64,000 nt of DNA from Bin127 sp965203505. GTDB lineage: Bacteria; Chloroflexota; Dehalococcoidia; Lucifugimonadales; Lucifugimonadaceae. Position numbers and translations under genes: made by a program. Shown here one piece after another: positions 7,950 through 16,255 of this stretch (its first letter is position 1; each line of letters begins with the position of its first letter). The stretch is taken from positions 2,790,001 through 2,854,000 of the forward strand of contig OZ241880.1 in assembly GCA_965203505.1 (NCBI GenBank), read 5' to 3'. The notes below the pieces were generated by a model. That model was not told the DNA's origin. It was given only the letters and a program-made list of their open reading frames with translations, and ran no database searches.

Positions 7950-8969
7950 ATATCGGCAATCGGGATCATAGGTGCCGGTTCTTGGGGCACGGCTTTGGCT
8001 GTGCTTTTGGCGCACCAAGGCAGCCACACTCGCTTAATTGCTAGGGACGTTGATAGCGCGACTCGTTTGGAGGCCGACCGCGAGAATAAGCGTTATATCG
8101 AGGGGATGATGTTCCCGGAAGAGATGTCGGTGCACTCGGATTCCTGTGGCGTTTTGTCGGATGTGGATTGCGTGATAATCGCGGTGCCGTCGGTGTCGAT
8201 GAGGGACGTGATTGACAAACACGCGACCAATATTCCCTTGGGCACAACGGTTGTGAGCGCAACGAAGGGACTCGAGATTGAAACTGGGAAGCGGATGAGC
8301 GAGCTGATTGCAGAGAGTGTTTCGTCGGTTCATTCGGTGCCATACGATCAGGCAATGGCGGACATTTGCGCTCTCTCGGGCCCGAACCTTTCGGTCGAGA
8401 TTGCGATTGGGCTGCCCGCGTTAGCGACCGCGGCATCGGTATCTATCGGGACTGCTGAGAAGGTCCAAGCGGCGACCAGCGGCGATCGTTTCCGTGTTTA
8501 TGCGTCGGATGACATAATCGGCGTGGAGTTAGGAGGCACGCTGAAGAACATCATCGCCATCGGTGCGGGTTTTATCGATGAATCGGGCTTGGGTGCGAAT
8601 CTGAAAGCGGCGTATGTCACGCGGGGCTTGCACGAGATCACGCAATTGGGTCTGGCCTTGGGTGCGAAGCCCGGGACCTTCGCAGGGCTGAGCGGCATCG
8701 GAGACATGCTGGCGACATGTTACAGTCCGTTAAGCCGTAACTATCGATTGGGGGCCCGCATCGCGGCTGGTGACACAGTTGACGAGGCGCTCGCCGAGTT
8801 GGGGCAAACCGCGGAGGGCGTTCCGACTACACGTGCGACGGTGAGAATAGCAAAGCGACTCGGTGTGGAGATGCCGATCACGGAGACGGCGCACAGGGTG
8901 ATGTTCGAGGGGGTGCCAGCTACGGAGGCGTTAACCGAGTTGATGCAACGGGAGTTGCAGCGGGAGTAG
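7950..8969 (+). CDS. gpsA: NAD(P)-dependent glycerol-3-phosphate dehydrogenase, apparent AUA start
   Basis: About 339 residues. The dinucleotide fold begins ISAIGIIGAGSWGTALAV, and GVELGGTLKNIIAIGAG carries the conserved Lys of the family; GLGANLKAAYVTRGLHEI follows. It makes sn-glycerol-3-phosphate for PlsY. The frame opens after a stop at 7899-7901 and contains no ATG, GTG or TTG before the essential glycine-rich loop; the first TTG, at 7995, would cut that loop off. An AGGGAG site at 7935-7940 sits nine bases before ATA at 7950, so ATA (or ATC at 7959) is the likely start. A sequencing error is the alternative. Confidence 0.88.
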   Translation: MSAIGIIGAGSWGTALAVLLAHQGSHTRLIARDVDSATRLEADRENKRYIEGMMFPEEMSVHSDSCGVLSDVDCVIIAVPSVSMRDVIDKHATNIPLGTTVVSATKGLEIETGKRMSELIAESVSSVHSVPYDQAMADICALSGPNLSVEIAIGLPALATAASVSIGTAEKVQAATSGDRFRVYASDDIIGVELGGTLKNIIAIGAGFIDESGLGANLKAAYVTRGLHEITQLGLALGAKPGTFAGLSGIGDMLATCYSPLSRNYRLGARIAAGDTVDEALAELGQTAEGVPTTRATVRIAKRLGVEMPITETAHRVMFEGVPATEALTELMQRELQRE

Positions 8970-9037
8970 TTGGGCTAAAACTCGCCGTCCCCAAACGGGA
9001 TTCGGCGAAGCTTTTTCGAACGGTTTGCTAGATTTGG

Positions 9038-9046
9038 TGGTATAAT
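9038..9046 (+). promoter_or_regulatory. Extended -10 promoter of the Fic module
   Basis: TGG-TATAAT is a perfect extended -10 element. No good -35 lies at 16-18 bases. Transcription would start near 9053, about 30 bases before the antitoxin ATG at 9082, giving a very short leader without a Shine-Dalgarno sequence. Confidence 0.6.
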
Positions 9047-9081
9047 GTTTTTATCGACGTTTAGTTTGCTTGGCACTTCGA

Positions 9082-9264
9082 ATGATTACGAAACCTACGA
9101 GATTGGACCCCGAGATCGTGGCCGCATGGCAGGAGATATCCGAAGCATACGAGAACCTGCCCGAGGATGTCCCGCCGCCTGAGACACCAGAAGCCATTGA
9201 AGCAATGGTGAAACTCCTCACGACTGTTTACGGTGATGCTTTGAGGGAGCTCGCCAAGAATTAA
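9082..9264 (+). CDS. Probable Fic antitoxin (FicA/VbhA-type) with SxxxEN inhibitory motif
   Basis: 60 residues from the ATG (an in-frame TTG at 9070 would add four). It is acidic and helical. Residues 20-25 read SEAYEN, fitting the (S/T)xxxE(G/N) inhibitory helix motif of class I Fic antitoxins, in which the Glu pushes on the ATP site of the Fic domain; in the well-known VbhA the inhibitory Glu is also residue 24. The next gene encodes a Fic/Doc protein, so the pair forms a toxin-antitoxin unit. No DNA-binding domain is evident. The assignment rests on motif plus position. Confidence 0.68.
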   Translation: MITKPTRLDPEIVAAWQEISEAYENLPEDVPPPETPEAIEAMVKLLTTVYGDALRELAKN

Positions 9265-9296
9265 AGGTACTGTGATCGACATTTGAAGCGATGCTC

Positions 9297-9322
9297 AGCC
9301 CCTCTATGAGGGGCTTAATTTT
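9297..9322 (+). terminator. Intrinsic terminator-like hairpin between antitoxin and toxin
   Basis: A perfect 8-bp stem, AGCCCCTC with GAGGGGCT around a TAT loop, is followed by TAATTTT. It lies 33 bases after the antitoxin stop and 26 bases before the toxin start. It would let most transcripts end after the antitoxin and so keep toxin expression low. Confidence 0.6.
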
Positions 9323-9347
9323 GCCGAGTTCAGTCGTAGGTTACTGT

Positions 9348-9920
9348 ATGAAGAGCACAACTATCGATGGAATTTGGTACCCAGGGACTGATTACGTGGA
9401 ACGCGTGGTGACTTCATCAGTTCCAGTACTGTTTCCGAATTATGATGTTTTGGCACCCGATTTTCAGTACTTGGGTGGCATCCAAGGTCGCAACTTGCTA
9501 GGTTCTTCGTTGGCGCGACCGATGCCATATTTCGGCGAGGATCGATTTCCGACACTTGCGGACAAGGCCGCGTCGTTCATCTGGTCGATCACGCTCAATC
9601 ATCCATTCAACGATGGCAATAAGAGATGTGGGCTCACAACTAGCTTCGCGTTCCTAGCTAACAATGGCCAAGCGTTGATCGCCCATCAGGACGAGTCTGT
9701 AGAACTGTGTTTGCGAATCGCCGCACAAACACTTGGTTACACAGAAGCGTTTATCTCAAGATGGATCAGCAACCACTTAATTCCAATTGGGAAGATTGGC
9801 CCACTGTTGTCGGGTCAGGTTCGGCCTGAAAATCGACAAGACGAAAATATCATGGATAGGCTTGAAGAAATGCCGTCGAGTACCACAGTGCCTGGATCGC
9901 ATTCTATGGATTCATCGTGA
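9348..9920 (+). CDS. Fic/Doc-family toxin (AMP-transferase or kinase fold)
   Basis: 190 residues from ATG 9348; an earlier in-frame ATG at 9291 would place its first codons inside the terminator hairpin, so the later start is preferred. The active-site loop reads NHPFNDGNKRCGL (His near residue 85), the HxFx(D/E)GN(K/G)R signature; the Lys resembles Doc-like death-on-curing proteins rather than the GNGR of AMPylating Fic enzymes. A helix-rich domain continues to about residue 145, then a polar tail of some 40 residues of unknown role. Such toxins modify translation factors or gyrase/topoisomerase; the target here cannot be told. Confidence 0.82.
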   Translation: MKSTTIDGIWYPGTDYVERVVTSSVPVLFPNYDVLAPDFQYLGGIQGRNLLGSSLARPMPYFGEDRFPTLADKAASFIWSITLNHPFNDGNKRCGLTTSFAFLANNGQALIAHQDESVELCLRIAAQTLGYTEAFISRWISNHLIPIGKIGPLLSGQVRPENRQDENIMDRLEEMPSSTTVPGSHSMDSS

Positions 9921-9970
9921 ACAGTCGGCGATCCCGATGAAAATAGATTGGACTTTCGTCGCTGTGGAGC

Positions 9971-10891
9971 TTACTGAACCCGTAGCTGTCGCAGACGCGG
10001 ATCGAACCAGTCGCGGAGCCAGTCGCCTAGGAAGTTGAAGCCCATGACGACGAGGAAGATGGCGACGCCGGGCAACGTGGCGATCCACCACGCGCGAGAG
10101 AGGTGTTGACGTCCGTCGGATGCCATGATGCCCCATGCTGGGGTGTCGGGCGGTACTCCAACGCCGAGGAAGCTGAGCGTTGATTCGGTGAGGATAAGGG
10201 AGCCGACTCGGAGGCTGCCGATGACTAGGACCGAACCGACGACGCCAGGGAGGATGTGGCGGAATAGGATGCGGGCTTGCGATGCGCCTTGGATGCGAGC
10301 GTAGCTCACGTAGTCGGATTCTCGGAGGGTGAGGGTTTCGGCGCGGACGACGCGGGCAAAGTTGTCCCATCCGAAGAGTATGAGCAGGACGATGATGAGT
10401 TCGAGGCTCTGGCCAAAGACGACGACGACGACCAGGGCGACGAGGAGGAACGGCATTGCGAGTGTGAAATCGACAGCCCGCATTGCGAGTTGGTCGACCC
10501 ATCCGCCGCGATATCCGGCTACGAGTCCGATGACAGTACCACCAATCCCGCCGGCGAGTATCACAGCGGTGGAGATGATGGTGGAGACTCGTGCACCGTG
10601 AATGAGCCGGCTCAAAATGTCTCGGCCTTGGTGGTCCGTTCCTAACGGGTATTCCCAATTTCCACCTTCCTGCCAAATAGGAGGAGTTTGGGATGCCCGC
10701 AAATTGCCACGCAACGGATCATGCGGCGAAAGCTGCTCGGCGAAGAGCGCACAGACAATCATTAGAACGAGGATGGCGAAGGGAACGACCGGGTATCGCC
10801 TGAACCATGACCAACCAATCCGGAGCACGCGGAGTACGGGGTTGCGCGGCAACGTGTCGTCAAGCGGCGACGGGACGTATGTTGCTTCCAT
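9971..10891 (-). CDS. ABC transporter permease, DppC/OppC family
   Basis: 306 residues from the ATG at 10891. An N-terminal OppC-type segment with one span near residues 35-60 is followed by the binding-protein-dependent transport domain with five more spans; the EAA-like coupling loop lies around FARVVRAETLTLRESDYVSYA. The protein ends in the DWFDPRLRQLRVQ tail typical of the family. It pairs with the upstream permease at 10912 and the binding protein at 11977 to import peptides or similar solutes. No ATPase gene follows; the next gene downstream is convergent, so ATPases must be elsewhere or shared. Confidence 0.9.
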   Translation of the reverse strand: MEATYVPSPLDDTLPRNPVLRVLRIGWSWFRRYPVVPFAILVLMIVCALFAEQLSPHDPLRGNLRASQTPPIWQEGGNWEYPLGTDHQGRDILSRLIHGARVSTIISTAVILAGGIGGTVIGLVAGYRGGWVDQLAMRAVDFTLAMPFLLVALVVVVVFGQSLELIIVLLILFGWDNFARVVRAETLTLRESDYVSYARIQGASQARILFRHILPGVVGSVLVIGSLRVGSLILTESTLSFLGVGVPPDTPAWGIMASDGRQHLSRAWWIATLPGVAIFLVVMGFNFLGDWLRDWFDPRLRQLRVQ

Positions 10892-10911
10892 TGCCAATGC
10901 AGATCAGGGCG

Positions 10912-11829
10912 TCAATCGAGCCGTATGCGCGGGTCTAACTGCGCGTAAAGCAGATCGACGGCGAGGTTGAGGAGAATGTAGAACGACGAGAAGAGGATCA
11001 CGATGGCGCTAAGCACCGGGAAGTCGTTGTTCTTGATGGATTGCACGGCCAGTCTTCCGACACCGGGCCATGCGAACACGGTTTCAACGACGACGGTGCC
11101 CGTCAGAAACGCGGCGAAGATGAGTGCAGCGACGGTCAAGGGCGGGATGATGGCGTTCCGAAAACCGTGTATCCAGACGATCTTGCCGAAAGACACCCCT
11201 TTAGCCCGCGCAAGTTTGATGTATTCGCTGTCCAAGACGTTGAGCATGGCACCTCGGGTTATGCGCATGAGCCCGGCAGCTGGCAACCAGCCCAACGCTA
11301 TGGATGGCATGATGAAATGATTCCATCCTTCGTTTCGGCTGGACGGCAACCATCCGAGTTGGGCAGAGAAGATCAGGATCATCATTATCCCGATCCAGAA
11401 AACGGGCACGGACTGGCCTAGCAGGGCGAATCCGCGTACGCCGTAGTCGACTATCGAGCCTCGATTCACCGCGGAGATTACACCCATCGGGACGCCGATC
11501 AGAATGGCGACGCCAAATGCGACGCCACCGAGCTGCAACGTGTTGGGGACGCGTTCTCGAACTAACCGAATGCTGGGCACATCGTAGTAGAGCGATTCGC
11601 CGAAGTCGCCACGCAATGTGTCCCAAAGCCACACTCCGTATTGGACGTATAGAGGCTTGTCAAGCCCCATGCGCTCACCCCAAGCGTCCCATGCCTCGGG
11701 CGTGGCGTATTCATCGAGATATATGTTGCGAGGATCGCCAGCGGCGCGCGATAAGCCGAAGACGACGATCGTAATAAGCAATACGATCGCCACCCCGAAG
11801 GCTAGACGGTTAACGATGATTCGCCACAT
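10912..11829 (-). CDS. ABC transporter permease, DppB/OppB family
   Basis: 305 residues, six predicted spans. The start MWRIIVNRLAFGVAIVLLIT and the ending DLLYAQLDPRIRLD are classic DppB features, as is the coupling-loop region ITRGAMLNVLDSEYIKLARAKG. It forms the membrane channel with the DppC-type protein 20 bases downstream. The binding-protein gene lies upstream on the same strand, separated by a 147-base spacer with a strong hairpin. Confidence 0.92.
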   Translation of the reverse strand: MWRIIVNRLAFGVAIVLLITIVVFGLSRAAGDPRNIYLDEYATPEAWDAWGERMGLDKPLYVQYGVWLWDTLRGDFGESLYYDVPSIRLVRERVPNTLQLGGVAFGVAILIGVPMGVISAVNRGSIVDYGVRGFALLGQSVPVFWIGIMMILIFSAQLGWLPSSRNEGWNHFIMPSIALGWLPAAGLMRITRGAMLNVLDSEYIKLARAKGVSFGKIVWIHGFRNAIIPPLTVAALIFAAFLTGTVVVETVFAWPGVGRLAVQSIKNNDFPVLSAIVILFSSFYILLNLAVDLLYAQLDPRIRLD

Positions 11830-11932
11830 GGTGGTTATTCAACAACGGGTGGCACGGCCACCATCCCCTTCTCAACGTGCGGTAGCGACCTTTTTTTGGA
11901 TTCTGAGATCCAATCGGGGCTGGCCACCGCTC

Positions 11933-11961
11933 CGTCGGCCGGGCTTACGCGCCGGCCGACG
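11933..11961 (-). promoter_or_regulatory. Intercistronic hairpin between binding protein and permease genes
   Basis: CGTCGGCCGG and CCGGCCGACG form a perfect 10-bp stem with a 9-base loop. No T-run follows on either strand, so it is not a standard terminator. At this place it would protect the 3' end of the abundant binding-protein message or partly attenuate permease expression. Confidence 0.5.
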
Positions 11962-11976
11962 TCATTCCTCTCGCCT

Positions 11977-14049
11977 TTACCTGAGAACGATTGTGTCCGC
12001 GCCGCTGAAGCTGCCGAATGTTTCAGTGTAAGGCATCCATTCGACGACATCTGGCGAGACTGCGTAGAGCTGGCTCTGCCGCACCATCGACATCACCAAC
12101 GAAGTCTCGGCGAGCCAGTCGGTGAGCAAGATGTTGTTCTCGATGCGTTTCTGCGCGTCGGTTTCAACAAGGTTTGCCCAGTACGTTTTCTCCAAGATTT
12201 CGTTGGGCAACTCGATACCGCGGTTGGCGCCACCTTTAGCCGCTGTCATCAGACGTCCCTTAGGCTCGTCGAAGTAGCCCAAGTTCATGTGGTGGTACAG
12301 CGGAATGTCGATGGTTCGACCGATGAGGGTCGGTCGGCGACCGGAGTATGCGGTCGCCTCGATCTCGACGTTCAGGTTCAGGTTGGCTGCCCACTGCAAC
12401 ACTGCCGCTTCGGCGATGTCAAATGGTAGCGAACCAGAGTCTGGCGTTAGCCATACCGGCATTGTGAAGCCTTCTTCAACACCAGCTTCGGCCATCAGCG
12501 CGCGGGCGCCTTCGGGATCGAACGGCACTTCCCACTCGGCTTTCCACAGCGGGTCGTTGCTGGTGAAACCAGTGAAGGTGTAGTGGGGCGGGTAGAGTCC
12601 TTGTCCGATGACTTCGTTGATTGCTTGCCGATCGACTGCCATGCTCAAAGCTCGGCGGAACTTGTTGCCGCGTTCCATCGACGCTGGGTCATTGGGGTCG
12701 CTGATCCACGGGTGGTCCGCGTCAGGTTTCCAACCCTCACGCGGGAACTCTGTTGAAGGATCTACAGGGTCAGATGTCTGCCAGAAGTTTCCACCCATGT
12801 AGATGTGGAGCGTCTGACCTTCCCCTAGCGGTTGTACGCGAGATCCATCAACCTGACCGGTGGCTTCGAGCACGAATTGTGCAGACATTACTGAGATGTG
12901 GACCTCGCCGTTTACGAAAGCCGCGACTCTGGTCGCTGGCTCGGGAATAGCGACCATGCGCATTCCTTCGATGGACGGCACTTTGCGATAGTGCTCGGTT
13001 ACTGCCTCGAACTCGATGAAGTTGTCGGCTTCGCCTTCAATCATCATGAACGGACCTTGTCCAATCTTCCTGCCGCCAGTTTCCTTGCCCAGTTCATCGA
13101 TAGCACGTTTTGAAGTCGCGGTCAGTGTGTTGCGCCAGACATTTGAAGTCTCAAGCAACCACACCGGACTTAGAGTGGCGCCTTCTTTGACGTGCATGAT
13201 GACGGTGTTATCGTCAACCGCTTCCCAAGATCCTTGGTATTCGCCGACAAATCCGGACCGTCCGTTGGTGTTGCCTTCGCGGAGTGCATCGTTGAATGAC
13301 CAAGCGACATCTTCCGCTGTCAACTCTCCCCAGCCGTGGTGGAACTGCACCCCGTCGCGGATGTTGAACGTGATGGAGCGCGCGTCGTCTGCGACCCTCC
13401 AACCGTTCGCGATACTGATGGCGGGATTGAATGTGCCACGTTGCGGAATCGGTGCTGGGTCCGCGTAAATGATGGCATCCGCAACGCCGAAGTTGTCGCT
13501 GGTGTAGTCGTCATACGGCGAACTTGTGAACCATCCGGCTCCGATGTCGGGCGACACGACGACCAATGTGCCTGATTGTGTCGTTGGTGCATCGACCACT
13601 GCGGTTGCTGCGGCTTCTACCGCGGCTCCCGCACCTGCTCCGTAAGCCTCTGCCGTAGCCGTCACCACGACCTCGACCTCACGGATGACCTCAACTTCTA
13701 CCTCTTTGACGACCTCAACCTCGACCGCGACCTCTTTTTCGACGACGACGGTCTGGACCACGGTCTCACCCGCGACCTGTACCTCTTTTTCGACGACGAC
13801 GGTCTGAACCACAGTTTCACCTGCGACCTCGACCTCCTTTTCGACGACGACGGTCTGGATCACGGTCTCACCGGCGACTTGGACCTCTTTCTCGACGACG
13901 ACCGTCTGTGGGACGGCGCGTTCGACGACCTTTTCAACCTCGACGGTCTGGACGACGATTGTTTCGCCACCGCACGCAAAGACGACAGCAGACAACACAA
14001 GCGCTAACGCGAGGGCCGCTCCCGAGGTTGATAACCAGATTTTTCGCAT
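11977..14049 (-). CDS. Extracellular solute-binding lipoprotein, peptide/opine type (SBP family 5), with repeat linker
   Basis: 690 residues preceded by a strong GAGGAGGGG site. A signal peptide ends at the candidate lipoprotein Cys26 (LSAVVFAC). Residues ~30-130 are a Val/Glu/Lys-rich linker containing a 17-residue repeat (QTVVVEKEVQVAGETVV) about four times. The family 5 binding domain follows from ~160 to the end (FNIRDGVQFHHGWGELTAEDV, FRRALSMAVDRQAINE). It captures a peptide, opine or other small solute outside the membrane and passes it to the permeases encoded just downstream. Such linkers are known from Chloroflexota binding proteins and probably space the domain from the membrane. 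Confidence 0.9.
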   Translation of the reverse strand: MRKIWLSTSGAALALALVLSAVVFACGGETIVVQTVEVEKVVERAVPQTVVVEKEVQVAGETVIQTVVVEKEVEVAGETVVQTVVVEKEVQVAGETVVQTVVVEKEVAVEVEVVKEVEVEVIREVEVVVTATAEAYGAGAGAAVEAAATAVVDAPTTQSGTLVVVSPDIGAGWFTSSPYDDYTSDNFGVADAIIYADPAPIPQRGTFNPAISIANGWRVADDARSITFNIRDGVQFHHGWGELTAEDVAWSFNDALREGNTNGRSGFVGEYQGSWEAVDDNTVIMHVKEGATLSPVWLLETSNVWRNTLTATSKRAIDELGKETGGRKIGQGPFMMIEGEADNFIEFEAVTEHYRKVPSIEGMRMVAIPEPATRVAAFVNGEVHISVMSAQFVLEATGQVDGSRVQPLGEGQTLHIYMGGNFWQTSDPVDPSTEFPREGWKPDADHPWISDPNDPASMERGNKFRRALSMAVDRQAINEVIGQGLYPPHYTFTGFTSNDPLWKAEWEVPFDPEGARALMAEAGVEEGFTMPVWLTPDSGSLPFDIAEAAVLQWAANLNLNVEIEATAYSGRRPTLIGRTIDIPLYHHMNLGYFDEPKGRLMTAAKGGANRGIELPNEILEKTYWANLVETDAQKRIENNILLTDWLAETSLVMSMVRQSQLYAVSPDVVEWMPYTETFGSFSGADTIVLR
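13720..13908 (-). repeat. 51-bp tandem repeat in the binding-protein linker
   Basis: The coding stretch for residues ~48-110 repeats with a period of 17 codons (VVVEKEV-QVAGETV units), differing by a few substitutions. It lies inside the lipoprotein gene and keeps the frame. Confidence 0.75.
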
Positions 14050-14461
14050 GATGACCCCTCCTCAGGGTTTTTCAGCTTTATGCGGCAAAAGCCGCGTCGA
14101 TTGGATTCCTAGTTTGGGTTGAACTCCGATAGTGATGTTCAGGTTCTCAAATGCCAGTTGGAGTCTTCTAGGGCTTCGTAGATCACACCGCCCTCAACGT
14201 TTTCAGGCATGGGTAAGCCTATCAGATGGCATGACCCAAGCGAGACTTCAATCCTTGTTTGGGACTATGCGACGGCATCGCCGTTTATTCCGATCAACAT
14301 CGCTTTCTTTGCCGGACGGGGTTCACGTCTTGAAGCTCCTAATGAAGCGCGCGGATTCAAGGTCGCAACGGTGATGCATATTAGCACGATTCGTTAGCTC
14401 ACGGGTTGGATCGATGACGAAAATGCCCAACGCGTCGGTTTGGTTGTTGCCAAACCGAACT
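14050..14461. other. 412-base intergenic region without a convincing gene
   Basis: It holds the leader of the binding-protein gene on the minus strand, including a small GCGGC-aaaa-GCCGC hairpin at 14082-14095, and the 3' hairpin of rsmE at 14435-14458. Short open frames on the plus strand (up to 80 codons) show no family resemblance and no ribosome-binding site. I see no tRNA or other known RNA. Confidence 0.5.
14435..14458 (-). terminator. Perfect inverted repeat just after rsmE, possible terminator
   Basis: TCGGTTTGG and CCAAACCGA form a 9-bp stem with a 6-base loop, four bases beyond the rsmE stop. The downstream T-tract on the minus strand is weak (ATTTTC some ten bases later), so termination may be inefficient or the hairpin may only protect the message end of the hrcA-dnaJ-prmA-rsmE unit. 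Confidence 0.45.
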
Positions 14462-15232
14462 TTAATCGAGGATCTGCGCCGCGACGGCCATCGATGCAAT
14501 GGCAGCCGTCTCGGTTCGCAGTATGCGCGGGCCCAAACTAGCGAGCAACGCTCCGCTGGCGACTGCTTGTTTCGCTTCGTCGTTCGAAAACCCTCCGACG
14601 GGACCGAACACAAACGCAATTTTGGCGGGACCGTTCCCTTGTTTTCGAAATGAAATCAAGAGATCCGTCAGTGGCGGTCCGGTTGCTTGCTCCCATAGGA
14701 AGACGACTTTGGAGGTTGCTGAAGATAGATGATCCAACGCGAAGGGTAGAGGTTGCGGAGGGGTGATTTGCGGGACGTTGACGCGCCCGGACAGTTCAGC
14801 GGCTTCGACAACGATTCGTTCCCATCGCGATTTTCGGCTCGAACCGACCGTCGAATCGGACCGCTGGACGCGCTCGCTGACGATCGGAACGAACCGTCGC
14901 GCCCCCAACTCGGTGCATTTTGCCAATGCCAATTCGTAGCGTTGAGGTCGAGTGAGAGCCATGGCCATTGTGACCCGTGTTTGCATCTCAACTTCGGGCG
15001 TGTGTTGATCGATCAATCGTGCCGTTGTTTGGTTTTCGCGGGGATTGCTGTGTCCAACGTCGGTGATTTGCGCCGTCCATTCGTCGCCATCGCCGGTGAA
15101 GATTTTGACCTTCTCGCCTGGGCGAAGCCGTAGCACGTTGCGTATTTGATGCGAAACATGATCAGGCAATCTGATTTCAGCGTCGAATTGGAACGGCGGA
15201 CTGGCCGTTGGATCGATGTAAAAACGATGCAT
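14462..15232 (-). CDS. rsmE: 16S rRNA m3U1498 methyltransferase RsmE
   Basis: 256 residues from MHRFYIDP at 15232; a longer frame to 15283 would overlap prmA. An N-terminal PUA-like domain (HQIRNVLRLRPGEKVKIF) precedes the SPOUT methyltransferase core with KCTELGARRFVPIVSERVQ and the knot region IAFVFGPVGGFSNDEAKQA and LGPRILRTETAAI. It methylates U1498 of 16S rRNA. Fourteen bases after prmA on the same strand: both genes modify the translation machinery, and the dnaJ-prmA-rsmE order is common. Confidence 0.94.
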   Translation of the reverse strand: MHRFYIDPTASPPFQFDAEIRLPDHVSHQIRNVLRLRPGEKVKIFTGDGDEWTAQITDVGHSNPRENQTTARLIDQHTPEVEMQTRVTMAMALTRPQRYELALAKCTELGARRFVPIVSERVQRSDSTVGSSRKSRWERIVVEAAELSGRVNVPQITPPQPLPFALDHLSSATSKVVFLWEQATGPPLTDLLISFRKQGNGPAKIAFVFGPVGGFSNDEAKQAVASGALLASLGPRILRTETAAIASMAVAAQILD

Positions 15233-15246
15233 GTCGAATGCGCCGG

Positions 15247-16200
15247 CTATCCGGGAGATTTCACGATCCGCAACATGATCCAATCGGATTCGGTGCGGGT
15301 TTCTGCGATCATGGCCGCGTCGTTATGGACGAACGCTTTTTTCACAGCATCGACTTGGTCCGCCAAGATTCCGGACGCCAGAATGGTGCCACCCGAGACA
15401 GTGTTTTCGATCAATGCGTCAGCAATATCTATCAAGACTCGTGAGGTAATGTTGGCGAAAACGTAATCGTATTCAATGTTCGGCAAGTCCGTGTTGGGGA
15501 CTGAACCTTCGAAGACGCTTGCACGCTCAGAGACTCCAGACATCATCAGATTGTCGCCGACTGCGCGGAGAGCCGTCTCGTCGATATCGAGGCACCACGC
15601 GTGGGTGGCGCCCATTTTCAGAGCGGCGATCGCCAAAACTCCTGAACCGCATCCGACATCGAGCACTTGGCTGCCGGCGAGGCGGCCGCGTTCGAATTCT
15701 TCTTCAATCTGGTTGAGACACAGTTGCGTTGTTGGGTGGTTTCCAGTTCCGAAGGCTAGCCCAGGCGACAGAAAGATCTCGAAGTCTTCGGGGTGGAGGT
15801 TCGTCGGTGGTCCGTTTTCAATCGACCATGGCGAAATGACGATTCGACGTCCGACCCTGATTGTCGGAAAGGTCTGATTCTCCCACTCATCCGGGCTCAC
15901 AATGCGCTCGCGCCGATCATGGACATTTGCGATTTCGTTCATCAAACGAAGGCCGATATCGATCATGCCTTTGCGATTTTCGATGGATGCATCGATTTTC
16001 AGGTAACAGTAGACCGTGACCGTGCCGTCTGTGCTCGATTCCGATTCGGGATCGTCGGCGTCCCACTCACCTGTCTGTGCAACGAACACTCGACCATCGC
16101 CGTAACGGGAGAATAGATGCGTCACGGGTTCAGCGAATTCGGCGGCAAGATTGACGCTTATCTCGAGCCACCGGTCTTGATCGCGTTCGCGTTTGCTCAT
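15247..16200 (-). CDS. prmA: Ribosomal protein L11 methyltransferase PrmA
   Basis: 317 residues. The N-terminal L11-recognition domain spans ~1-130. The SAM-binding domain shows LSPGLAFGTGNHPTTQLCL, VLDVGCGSGVLAIAALKMGA and the NPP-like ANITSRVLIDIADAL segment. PrmA trimethylates L11 in the cytoplasm. The gene sits between dnaJ and rsmE on one strand. Length is near the family norm, with a modest acidic insertion around residues 45-60. Confidence 0.92.
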   Translation of the reverse strand: MSKRERDQDRWLEISVNLAAEFAEPVTHLFSRYGDGRVFVAQTGEWDADDPESESSTDGTVTVYCYLKIDASIENRKGMIDIGLRLMNEIANVHDRRERIVSPDEWENQTFPTIRVGRRIVISPWSIENGPPTNLHPEDFEIFLSPGLAFGTGNHPTTQLCLNQIEEEFERGRLAGSQVLDVGCGSGVLAIAALKMGATHAWCLDIDETALRAVGDNLMMSGVSERASVFEGSVPNTDLPNIEYDYVFANITSRVLIDIADALIENTVSGGTILASGILADQVDAVKKAFVHNDAAMIAETRTESDWIMLRIVKSPG

Positions 16201-16255
16201 CTGAAACGCGATCCGGCTTTCATGGCGAAGAGAATTGCGGTCGTTCGATGACAGG

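Noticed and set aside
14132..14397. Short plus-strand frames between the ABC importer and rsmE
   Set aside because: No recognisable family, overlapping alternatives, no ribosome-binding site.
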